From positions 1 to 9,592 of the forward strand of contig CAZXHL010000106.1 in assembly GCA_964640545.1 (NCBI GenBank): 9,592 nucleotides of DNA, in the 5' to 3' direction. The position numbers were made by a program, and so were the translations under genes. Position 1 is the first letter of the stretch. Each line of letters starts with the position of its first letter. Source of the stretch: JBGSZX01 sp964640545 (GTDB lineage: Bacteria > Bdellovibrionota > UBA2428). Below, piece after piece: positions 1 through 6,693 of this stretch. The notes beneath the pieces were generated by a model that made no database searches, was not told where the DNA came from, and worked only from the letters and a program-made list of their open reading frames with translations.

Positions 1-2618
1 CATCGTAGGCGAATAATTTTCTTAGAAGCATCTGCGGGATGACTAGAAACCAGCTGTTCAATGACTGCTGGGAGTTCTCTGGAAATGCGCATGAGTGATA
101 TGGCCATATCCAGTCCATATTTATGAATTTTCATATTGTGGCGAAGTGAAAAATACTCAACATTTCGTGTTTTCGTTAATGCTGTCGAAAAGTTATCATC
201 GTGCAAGCCAATATATTTCTCCAAATCATCCAGATCTTCTATAAAAGTCACAAACTGCTTAAAGTCACCAATATCAGCAGAACAAAGAATTTCTTTAATC
301 TTTGCTACAATCTTTGGAGATTTGGCGAGATCGGATAGAAAAATTTCATGGTCATGTATTCTCGCCAAAACTTCAGACAAGTCGCACCAGACATCCCAAA
401 AGTTGGGGGGTGTCTTCTCTAAATATGATCGAATGTTTTTTCGATATTCAAAAATCTTATCTTCAACAAAACTTCCATCACCTTCAACAAAACCAATCTT
501 AAGCAGTTCCGTCCCAAGGTTTGCTGGTGAAAATAATTTCACTGAATTTTTATTTAGCAAAATAGAAAAGAAGGTCGCTGGAGAGACTAAAGCATCTATC
601 CCCTTCTTATACACAAAATGTCTTTCAGTTTTTTCAATTGAAGAATATAGAAGGTCCAACCTTCTTTCAGTTATGTTGATTTTCTCAGATAGAAATTCAT
701 AAGTATGCTTTTCAAGCGATTCAATAATATCAGACGGAATGGGTGTGATTAGTAATGGATATTTTTTCATTGCCCCCTGAATGGAGTTAGAAAAATTATA
801 CCCAGAAGTCAGTTGACCATCAGAATCAAAGAACAACAAATGCCTATCGTGAAAATACTGTTTTGCAGAACCATTTTGAGATACCAAGTCATAAACTTTT
901 AATGATGTCTTTCTTAATAAAGAATCGTTGGCCTCACAATACTTCTTGATTCTTCTCGATCTTTGCGACTCTATTCCAATTTTTGAAGAGGAGAATCTAT
1001 TTAAAGATGCCTTAATAATCGCCACGCCATTTCTAAGTTTCAGGTAGCCTTTGGTTAAAAGAATTTTCTCTAAATCCCCTAAAAAGTCGCATAGTGACTT
1101 TTCATCATCAAAGGACATTAGCTGGCTATTTGTCACAACAATGAAATTAGTCTGCATATCCTTAACGCTCTTCAAGAAATCAATTCCAAGCGTATCAAAG
1201 TATGGGTCAAATAAAATACAGGTATTGGGCCGTCTCTTTAGAATTGTTTTTTTAAGCCAATCGGACATTGCCTTAATCCTCGGCGCATCATCTTCACCTG
1301 GCATTACAAAGAAAAAAGCATCTGAACGTGGAGGATGAACCTTTAGACCCAGATGCCTTGATGCACGTCCAACAGGATTCCAAGGGTCAAGTGCGAAATT
1401 CTTATCATAACTACGAAGACGATCAGAGGAGTTTTTTGTCTTTATTTTCCTAGATGCCCCATCGGTACCAGACAATAAACTATCGAACCAGGAATTTTCT
1501 GGATGAGATGAGTAAACAAGGCCAACGTTAATAGAACGAATCAAATCAAAGTGTTCACTATGCCAAAGTAAAAAATCTGTACCAGTAGATTCTTTACTCC
1601 AAATTTTCACAAGACAGGATGAGACTTGTTCTTCAAATTCAAAGTTTAAATCAAGATTACCGACTTTTTTAATGATTTTTACTTGATCTCCGATAAGGTC
1701 ATTATCGTTGTACGCGGAACATTCCACCAGAATGTCATCAAATTCAACAGGGAGCCCAACTGGATTGATGTTCACCGATATAGCAGTACAGCTAATAATA
1801 TGCTCATAGATGTTGGGTGTCGTGGTGCTCGGAAGAACGGCTTTCGTTTTACTATCTATTAATCTCTTTGTAGTGCTCACTGAGCAGAAGTTATTTTCAT
1901 ACTTATCAATTGAGCTGTAATGAATCCACTCAATGTTTCCAATCCGCTTCAAGTCGGACTGATTGAACTTAAGTCCTGTTTGAGATGCCAAGTATTGGGT
2001 TAATCCTCTAATAATATCTCTCGCCGATGGTAGTATATTGCCTTCAGCGTCTCTCCACAGTTCTTCTTTGTCTAAAAGATATAATGATCCGACAGTTGCT
2101 ATTGTATTTTGGATGGGACTTGAATATCCCTGACGACCTTCCATGAGAGTATCTAGTATATTACTTGGTAACGCTGTTATCGGAGGACGGAAAGCATAGC
2201 GATCGTTCTTCTTTGTATGCACTAATTTAATTGAATGAAATTTTTCGTTTGGAACTGGAAGGTCAGTATTTTCACAAGCCGTTTTCAAGTCCTTGCCTTG
2301 TAGTAGCTCATCAAACAATCGAGCTATCTTTTTCCCAGAGCTTATGCTCGAAAGTTTTGCTACTTTATACCTCAATTTATCTGATTTCTTTGCTCCCGAA
2401 AGAACTGATTTAAAATCTGAGTTTCTCCATTCAGAAAAAACATCAACCTTTGCTTCTGAGATAAGCCCGTAACATAGATTTTGCTTAATTGTGCCACCAA
2501 TCGATGATCTACTTATCCAAAACTCAACGTAGACAGCTTCATTAGTTAAAAGACTAGAAAGGTTCTTGTTTAGAGAATACTCACCGCCTTGAAATATATC
2601 CTTCACTACTTCATTCAT
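1..2618 (-). CDS. Large PLD-like protein, possible defence-island gene (3' end beyond window)
   Basis: A single open frame of 872 codons starts at ATG 2618-2616 and reaches the left edge without a stop, so the C-terminus is missing. An AGGG ribosome-binding site lies 8 nt upstream (2627-2630); an in-frame GTG two codons earlier is a less likely start. No signal peptide or membrane helix is evident, so the protein is probably cytoplasmic. Residues 468-474 (ILFDPYF) followed by a hydrophobic strand (FIVVTNS, 492-498) and then FHDRHLLFFD (589-598) with SGYNFSNS (605-612) resemble the DPYF / HxK(R)...D / GxSxN layout of phospholipase-D-superfamily nuclease-like domains. The motif is degenerate: Arg replaces Lys and the Asp sits one residue late. 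A conserved-looking DPWNPVGRASRHLG block (411-424) precedes it. Residues 1-400 match nothing I recognise firmly; a VPA1262-type protein is possible from memory but unverified. The gene is more A+T-rich than the neighbouring operon and has its own promoter-like sequence. This suggests lateral acquisition; a defence role is inference. Confidence 0.85.
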   Translation of the reverse strand, partial: MNEVVKDIFQGGEYSLNKNLSSLLTNEAVYVEFWISRSSIGGTIKQNLCYGLISEAKVDVFSEWRNSDFKSVLSGAKKSDKLRYKVAKLSSISSGKKIARLFDELLQGKDLKTACENTDLPVPNEKFHSIKLVHTKKNDRYAFRPPITALPSNILDTLMEGRQGYSSPIQNTIATVGSLYLLDKEELWRDAEGNILPSARDIIRGLTQYLASQTGLKFNQSDLKRIGNIEWIHYSSIDKYENNFCSVSTTKRLIDSKTKAVLPSTTTPNIYEHIISCTAISVNINPVGLPVEFDDILVECSAYNDNDLIGDQVKIIKKVGNLDLNFEFEEQVSSCLVKIWSKESTGTDFLLWHSEHFDLIRSINVGLVYSSHPENSWFDSLLSGTDGASRKIKTKNSSDRLRSYDKNFALDPWNPVGRASRHLGLKVHPPRSDAFFFVMPGEDDAPRIKAMSDWLKKTILKRRPNTCILFDPYFDTLGIDFLKSVKDMQTNFIVVTNSQLMSFDDEKSLCDFLGDLEKILLTKGYLKLRNGVAIIKASLNRFSSSKIGIESQRSRRIKKYCEANDSLLRKTSLKVYDLVSQNGSAKQYFHDRHLLFFDSDGQLTSGYNFSNSIQGAMKKYPLLITPIPSDIIESLEKHTYEFLSEKINITERRLDLLYSSIEKTERHFVYKKGIDALVSPATFFSILLNKNSVKLFSPANLGTELLKIGFVEGDGSFVEDKIFEYRKNIRSYLEKTPPNFWDVWCDLSEVLARIHDHEIFLSDLAKSPKIVAKIKEILCSADIGDFKQFVTFIEDLDDLEKYIGLHDDNFSTALTKTRNVEYFSLRHNMKIHKYGLDMAISLMRISRELPAVIEQLVSSHPADASKKIIRLR

Positions 2619-2626
2619 TGCCACAG

Positions 2627-2630
2627 CCCT
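2627..2630 (-). promoter_or_regulatory. Ribosome-binding site of the PLD-like gene
   Basis: AGGG on the minus strand, 8 nt before ATG 2618. It supports this ATG as the start of the long left-hand frame. Confidence 0.5.
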
Positions 2631-2653
2631 GATCTTGTTTATTTGCCCACAAA

Positions 2654-2662
2654 ACTATAGCA
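2654..2662 (-). promoter_or_regulatory. Candidate extended -10 promoter of the PLD-like gene
   Basis: The minus strand reads TGCTATAGT, an extended -10 element (TGn + TATAGT). No convincing -35 lies 16-18 nt upstream, as is usual for extended -10 promoters. Transcription would begin near 2647, giving a leader of about 29 nt before the ATG. This would let the left gene be expressed independently of the operon. Seen in sequence, but short motifs like this also occur by chance in A+T-rich DNA. Confidence 0.35.
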
Positions 2663-2762
2663 CACTAACAAATTATCGTTTACTTTTCATATTGTGCTCA
2701 ACGCCACCTTAATCTTTGTGACTCTAGGTCCGCTCGAACGCAGGACTCGCAATTGATAGAAT

Positions 2763-2812
2763 CCAGATCAGATTATTACATGGGCTCAGGCCGATAATAA
2801 TTGATCCTCTGG
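2763..2812. repeat. Imperfect inverted repeat downstream of the operon
   Basis: The left arm contains GATCA (2766-2770) and ATTATTA (2772-2778). The right arm contains TAATAAT (2795-2801) and TGATC (2802-2806). The centre holds a small GGC-TCAG-GCC hairpin (2783-2792), and CCAG (2763-2766) / CTGG (2809-2812) can extend the base. It begins about 20 bp after the stop of the last operon gene. It could act as a transcript-end or stabilising hairpin, but no run of T follows on the minus strand, so it is not a standard intrinsic terminator. It could equally be a regulator-binding palindrome. Confidence 0.5.
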
Positions 2813-2831
2813 TTTAATTGACTAAGAAACT

Positions 2832-3842
2832 CTAACACTCCCCAAACTCCTTCTTAACCCCAATCGACATCCTTTCGCGGAGACGATACAGCGAAGTGGT
2901 ACTTTGGTAGCCCAGCTTAGAAACCACTTCTCGATTCTGTAGAAGCTCACCCTCTCCTCGACTCATGAGGTTCTCTATAATCTCTCGGCGAGCTATCTCG
3001 ATAAGGTCCTTGAAGAAGAGTTCCTTTTGACTGAGCTTTCGTTGGAGGGTTCTGGGTGACATTCCCATAGCGCGGGACATATCACGCAAGGTCACTCGCT
3101 TGCCCTGTAAGAGTTGCTCCCGAACCAGACTGTAGAGTCGGGTCTGAAAAGAGTATTTGCTCTTCACATGCGTTAACTTTTCTTCGGCTTGGGCCAAAAG
3201 GAACAAATTGATCTTGGTGGGTTCGTTGGCCGTTTGTTTCTTGAATTGGTCTGTCTGAAGGACAAATCCTAGATCATCTCGATTTGAGGCGAGAACACAA
3301 CAACCTAGCCTTTTCTCTACTACCTCTCGCAGGACGCCCAAGTCTTCAGGCACCCAGATCTGACGAAACAACACTTTGTCACCAGCCATCGGTCGCACCA
3401 ATCGCTCCCATAAACTAATAGCAAATAATGCCATTTGAAGTGACTGAGGGCTCCTCTCTCGAAGCTCGATACAGACATGAGCCTCGCCTTCGTCAGTCAC
3501 CCAAGCGTGAGCCATAAGTCCCTCATGAAGAAGTGGAAGAAACTGAATAAATAGTGTCAGGGCATATTCCACATCGCCACAAGTCTTCAGCAAATGCTCG
3601 AACAAACCAAAATCTCCATCCTTGGCAACTTCAAGAAGTTTCACTGCGTCTACGGATCGAACGCCGCCCTCCTCAACATCGACCCATATTTCATGCACGA
3701 ATGAAACGCGCACGACGTCATCTTCCACCTCACCCCACGCTCCTTTGGGAGCACGGCCCAAAAGACGAAACAAACACCTGCAAAATCCTGCCGAAGCATA
3801 GAGCAGCTTTGCGCCCATATCGGGGATGCGAGGAACCGCCAT
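2832..3842 (-). CDS. AraC-family transcriptional regulator (OruR-like layout)
   Basis: 336 aa, cytoplasmic, predicted DNA-binding regulator. The N-terminal two thirds resemble the ligand-binding part of OruR/AraC-type proteins with an Arabinose_bd-like domain; the helical stretch around residues 89-128 (VEYALTLFIQFLPLL) is typical. The C-terminus (about 235-333) is the AraC DNA-binding domain. Its first helix-turn-helix is clear at 248-272 (TLRDMSRAMGMSPRTLQRKL). The second (302-333, NREVVSKLGYQSTTSLYRLRERM) keeps the LGY signature but lacks the usual F-x-R-x-F-K-R and SP-x-x-Y-R ending. It is the last gene of the operon. Its ATG follows the preceding TAA by a single base, with GAGGGG (3851-3856) 8 nt upstream inside the preceding gene, so translation is probably coupled. 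Its targets and ligand cannot be read from the sequence; control of its own operon is a reasonable guess. Confidence 0.85.
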   Translation of the reverse strand: MAVPRIPDMGAKLLYASAGFCRCLFRLLGRAPKGAWGEVEDDVVRVSFVHEIWVDVEEGGVRSVDAVKLLEVAKDGDFGLFEHLLKTCGDVEYALTLFIQFLPLLHEGLMAHAWVTDEGEAHVCIELRERSPQSLQMALFAISLWERLVRPMAGDKVLFRQIWVPEDLGVLREVVEKRLGCCVLASNRDDLGFVLQTDQFKKQTANEPTKINLFLLAQAEEKLTHVKSKYSFQTRLYSLVREQLLQGKRVTLRDMSRAMGMSPRTLQRKLSQKELFFKDLIEIARREIIENLMSRGEGELLQNREVVSKLGYQSTTSLYRLRERMSIGVKKEFGEC

Positions 3843-3843
3843 C

Positions 3844-4668
3844 TTAGTTACCCCTCACTTCAACGCCTGCATCGGGATTCTCTGCTGCGCCTTGAAGCAT
3901 GTCACGAATGCTCTGCTTTAGGGCCTCGCGACCTCCTACCTGCAATCGCACGCCCGAATACTCACCCTTGCGATACTCTGCCTCTGGAAGCAGCAGATAA
4001 GCTCCATCTCGCGGAATCGTCACATCGGCAAAGTAATTTAGCATGCCCGCCTCTGCGGTCTGTGAGCTAAACTCAAAACTTCCTAGGTTTTCTGCCCGTA
4101 TCATGGGCTCCTCAGGTTTTGTAGATTCATCCAACCGTATGAGCTGCCACAAACGCAGATCTTCGAGTTTCTCCATCCTGACTTGATTCTTGTTCAATTC
4201 AAAGGCCACTCGAATGGATTGAGGAAAGGAAGTGAAAACAAACTTTTCTCCGAACTTCGGAGTCAAAAACTTCAAAGGCAGATCGCCCACATAAAGAAGA
4301 TTGCCTTTGCCATCCACATCATCTTCTGGATTAAAGCCTTTTTGAGAAGACTCCGTCTCGTTTCCTTGAGCCAGCAAAACATCCTTTTCGCCTTTACGAA
4401 TGCGGTAAAGCCCACTGTCTCTCAAATAAACTTTTGTTTTGTCTTCAAACGTTATTTCGACTCGACTCTCGTAGCCCACACTAATTGCCACATCGCCCTG
4501 CTCAACACTTCGATATTCACCGACAGGCACAGGATAAACCGTGGAACTTCCCCGTTGCCGAACAAAACAATTTCCGTGCACACAGAGTATCCTCGCAAAA
4601 GGAGCCGAGGCTTCTTCAGCCATCAACCCACTCGCACACAAAAGAACAATCCAGAGTGCGCTTCTCAC
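3844..4668 (-). CDS. FecR-like periplasmic protein
   Basis: 274 aa from GTG 4668. A GTG two codons further upstream (4674) is also open, but it lies inside the AAGGAG ribosome-binding site (4674-4679); the 4668 start has ideal 5-nt spacing and overlaps the upstream stop as GTGA. Residues 1-17 form a signal peptide with an L-M-A cleavage site before EEA, so the protein is exported; no lipobox is present. Residues about 24-93 look like a FecR domain: a glycine-containing strand, VPVGEYRSVEQGDVAISVG, then VEITFEDKTKVYLRDSGLYRI. In other systems this fold occurs in periplasmic signalling or envelope-binding proteins. Two cysteines (C29 and C34, CVHGNC) could form a disulfide. The C-terminal ~150 residues are unrecognised. 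The upstream neighbour is a diguanylate cyclase with a periplasmic domain, so interaction between the two is plausible but inferred. Confidence 0.7.
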   Translation of the reverse strand: MRSALWIVLLCASGLMAEEASAPFARILCVHGNCFVRQRGSSTVYPVPVGEYRSVEQGDVAISVGYESRVEITFEDKTKVYLRDSGLYRIRKGEKDVLLAQGNETESSQKGFNPEDDVDGKGNLLYVGDLPLKFLTPKFGEKFVFTSFPQSIRVAFELNKNQVRMEKLEDLRLWQLIRLDESTKPEEPMIRAENLGSFEFSSQTAEAGMLNYFADVTIPRDGAYLLLPEAEYRKGEYSGVRLQVGGREALKQSIRDMLQGAAENPDAGVEVRGN

Positions 4669-5930
4669 GTCCACTCCTTGTATTCGGGTTTGAGATGCAC
4701 GAGTCGTCCTCGTCCCGCCTTCTTAGCGGCATACAATGCCTGGTCGGCCTCCTTGACCCATTCGGCTCGATTGAAACTCTCGCCCGACCATTGCGCGAGG
4801 CCAATACTCGCAGAAATTTTGAGTTCAAAACCTTTACCGTCTTCTGCGATTTCAGAAGGAACATGCAAAGTCGTGTTCTTGATTCGATGCAAAATACGCA
4901 AGGCTCCAAGATGGGCAGCGTCTGTTCTTACACTTGTAAATATGACCACGAATTCCTCGCCACCATACCTTCCAAAAAAATCAGGACTGCGTGATACGTT
5001 GTCGTCATCGTAGCGGATGCAATCCATAACGATCCGACTGGTTTCCTTAAGAACATAATCGCCCACCTGATGCCCATAGGTGTCGTTCACCTTTTTAAAA
5101 TAGTCGAGATCAATGATCCCCAAGGCAGGAACTGTCTCAGGCACGAAGATGCCCGACATCATGCCTTCAACGAAATCTTCAAAAGCTCGATAGTTGGGCA
5201 CTCCTGTCATAGCGTCTTCGTTGGCTAGATTAGAAAACTGAGCGATCTTTTCATCTTTGGCTTCCAGCACATCGGCAGTGCCCTGAAGTGCGGTGGCGAT
5301 TCTTTTAACCGAAGGATCGGATGTTTGGGGAAGTTTTAAGTTCTTGAGGCGACCTGCACCAATGTCTTCCAAAGCTCTTTCAAGTAATCTGTAACTCGAA
5401 TTTAAACGAGCAGAAATTACAAATCCCAACACCCCAGCCACCAATACAGCTAGCAGCACAAGACTAAGGAAAGGCGCTGCCCACAGGCTCAAGCGCTTCA
5501 GTCCTTTATCGCTCGTCATACCAGACACCGCGAGCATATCTGCTTCTTTGCGAAATGAGATGAGTATGTTCTGAGCTTCAGCCCCCGAACTCAGAGGAAA
5601 CTCCAGTTCAAAAACTCCTTCTTCTAAACGAGTTTCCGAGACGGCACTGAAAACCCCACGTTCAAATTCAGTGATGAATGTCGATTCTAACCCTTCGGGC
5701 TGCTGAATCCATTCAGCTCGGCCAGCCCTATCGAAACGCAAATTCCAGCCATCCTCATATCCCGACCAAGAAAGACCTAACTTCATCTTTTCTAAATTCA
5801 GATGAAGCGAAGAAATTCCATACGCCTGTGCTAGTCCTCGCCATTCCTTTGCAAAAACAAAAGCAGTGCTGGCCCCGACAAAAACAGCGACAAATAAACA
5901 TAAAAACAAAATCTTCCACTTAAGCGACAT
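4665..5930 (-). CDS. Membrane-bound diguanylate cyclase (GGDEF) with periplasmic sensor
   Basis: 421 aa. It makes c-di-GMP from two GTP at the inner membrane. Layout: transmembrane helix 1 about 6-28; a periplasmic domain of about 120 residues with no family I recognise; transmembrane helix 2 about 150-173; a HAMP-like linker about 174-230; and a GGDEF domain about 235-412. Catalytic features look intact: IDLDYFKKVNDTYGH (273-287) carries the metal-binding Asp and substrate contacts, and the signature is GGEEF (323-327). RSPD (314-317) lies exactly five residues before the signature, matching the RxxD inhibitory site of product-regulated enzymes. No EAL or HD-GYP domain is present, so it should only synthesise. 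Its ATG follows the MotB stop by 2 nt and its own stop overlaps the FecR-like start by 4 nt. Position next to motAB suggests local c-di-GMP control of the motor or surface behaviour. Confidence 0.93.
   Translation of the reverse strand: MSLKWKILFLCLFVAVFVGASTAFVFAKEWRGLAQAYGISSLHLNLEKMKLGLSWSGYEDGWNLRFDRAGRAEWIQQPEGLESTFITEFERGVFSAVSETRLEEGVFELEFPLSSGAEAQNILISFRKEADMLAVSGMTSDKGLKRLSLWAAPFLSLVLLAVLVAGVLGFVISARLNSSYRLLERALEDIGAGRLKNLKLPQTSDPSVKRIATALQGTADVLEAKDEKIAQFSNLANEDAMTGVPNYRAFEDFVEGMMSGIFVPETVPALGIIDLDYFKKVNDTYGHQVGDYVLKETSRIVMDCIRYDDDNVSRSPDFFGRYGGEEFVVIFTSVRTDAAHLGALRILHRIKNTTLHVPSEIAEDGKGFELKISASIGLAQWSGESFNRAEWVKEADQALYAAKKAGRGRLVHLKPEYKEWT
4674..4679 (-). promoter_or_regulatory. 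Ribosome-binding site deciding the FecR-like start
   Basis: AAGGAG on the minus strand ends 5 nt before GTG 4668 and overlaps the alternative GTG at 4674. It therefore favours the shorter protein. It lies inside the end of the diguanylate cyclase gene, consistent with coupled translation. Confidence 0.6.
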
Positions 5931-5932
5931 AT

Positions 5933-6664
5933 CTAGTTTTCCACTCCAGTAAAATTCCCCTGAAGGCGAATTACGATGCGTCGATTCTCTGCCTGATTTG
6001 CGGGAATGGGTTCTCCAACGGGAGTGCGGTTAGGCAATACCGGCTTGGTATCTGCAAGACCCAATGGAGTCATATTCTCCCTTCTGAATCCTTTGGTTTC
6101 CAAAAGTCTTACAACAGTAGACGCGCGAGCCGCAGACAGCTCCCAGTTGCTAGGATAAATACCCGAACGAATGGGCACATCATCGGTGTGCCCTTCAACA
6201 AAAATCTTAAAGCCGCCACCCGTTTCGACGAGAACATCGGCGATGCTATCCACAAGTTCCTGAGCTTTAGGAAGCAAAGCCGCCGCACCCGAATCAAAAA
6301 ATAGCGTTCCTTTGCAATTGATCGTCACGCCTTCTTCGCTTTGGGTGAAGCTCACTTCTTTATCAAGATTGATATTAGCCAAAACTTTTTTGATACCTTC
6401 GCCGACTTCCTTGTAAGGCATCGAGTACTTGCCCCCCATCTGCTCAGAAGTAGCCTTTTTCATTTTTTCGATTTTTTGATTGTCTGGCGTGGACATCGAC
6501 GAAAGAATCACAAAGAAACCAAAAAGTAGTGTCATCAAGTCAGCATAAGAAACAAGCCAGTTTCCCTCGCCATCATCATGCGCCACAGAAACGGTTTTGG
6601 TTGTGGAACCAAACAAGCCGCCTGCCTTCTTTTTGTTTTCTACTTTTGATTTTTCCTCAAACAT
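5933..6664 (-). CDS. motB: MotB-like stator subunit with OmpA peptidoglycan-binding domain
   Basis: 243 aa. It pairs with MotA to form the ion channel of a rotary stator and anchors it to the cell wall. The short cytoplasmic N-terminus leads into one membrane helix (about 36-56, NWLVSYADLMTLLFGFF) that carries Asp42 in the YADLM motif, the equivalent of the ion-binding Asp of E. coli MotB. Residues 57-110 form the plug/linker region. An OmpA-family peptidoglycan-binding domain spans about 112-236, with EGHTDDVPI (157-165), NWELSAARA (173-181) and ENRRIVIRL (226-234). A strong AGGAGAGG (6667-6674) sits just before the ATG. It lies 29 nt after the MotA stop and 2 nt before the diguanylate cyclase. 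Length and motifs are normal for MotB/PomB. Coupling ion (H+ or Na+) cannot be settled by eye. Confidence 0.93.
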   Translation of the reverse strand: MFEEKSKVENKKKAGGLFGSTTKTVSVAHDDGEGNWLVSYADLMTLLFGFFVILSSMSTPDNQKIEKMKKATSEQMGGKYSMPYKEVGEGIKKVLANINLDKEVSFTQSEEGVTINCKGTLFFDSGAAALLPKAQELVDSIADVLVETGGGFKIFVEGHTDDVPIRSGIYPSNWELSAARASTVVRLLETKGFRRENMTPLGLADTKPVLPNRTPVGEPIPANQAENRRIVIRLQGNFTGVEN

Positions 6665-6666
6665 GG

Positions 6667-6674
6667 CCTCTCCT
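6667..6674 (-). promoter_or_regulatory. Ribosome-binding site of motB
   Basis: AGGAGAGG in the 29-nt motA-motB gap. Its AGGAG core is 5 nt from ATG 6664, near-ideal spacing, suggesting that MotB is translated efficiently on its own signal. Confidence 0.6.
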
Positions 6675-6693
6675 GCTCATCATTACTGCGGAA

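Larger units (their letters stand above)
2619..2831. other. Intergenic junction between operon and left-hand gene
   Basis: There are 213 bases with no supportable gene between the stop of the AraC-type regulator and the start of the PLD-like gene. The region contains an imperfect inverted repeat (2763-2812), a tRNA T-arm-like patch (2728-2746) and a candidate promoter (2654-2662). It is where base composition changes from the moderate-GC operon to the A+T-rich left gene, so it may be the edge of an acquired segment. I see no integrase, no insertion-sequence end and no classical U-tract terminator here. Confidence 0.6.

Noticed and set aside
136..702. Plus-strand open frame of 188 codons
   Set aside because: It lies entirely antisense to the 872-codon minus-strand gene, has low-complexity Ser/Lys/Phe composition and no recognisable domain; it is a shadow frame.
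2728..2812. Functional tRNA on the minus strand
   Set aside because: No 7-bp acceptor stem can be formed and the anticodon and T stems contain mismatches; at most a relic.
2763..2812. Classical Rho-independent terminator
   Set aside because: The stem is mostly A+T with interruptions and no T-run follows it on either strand.
4183..5013. Plus-strand open frame of 276 codons
   Set aside because: It spans, in antisense, the junction of the FecR-like and GGDEF genes, both of which have clear domains, so it is not a gene.
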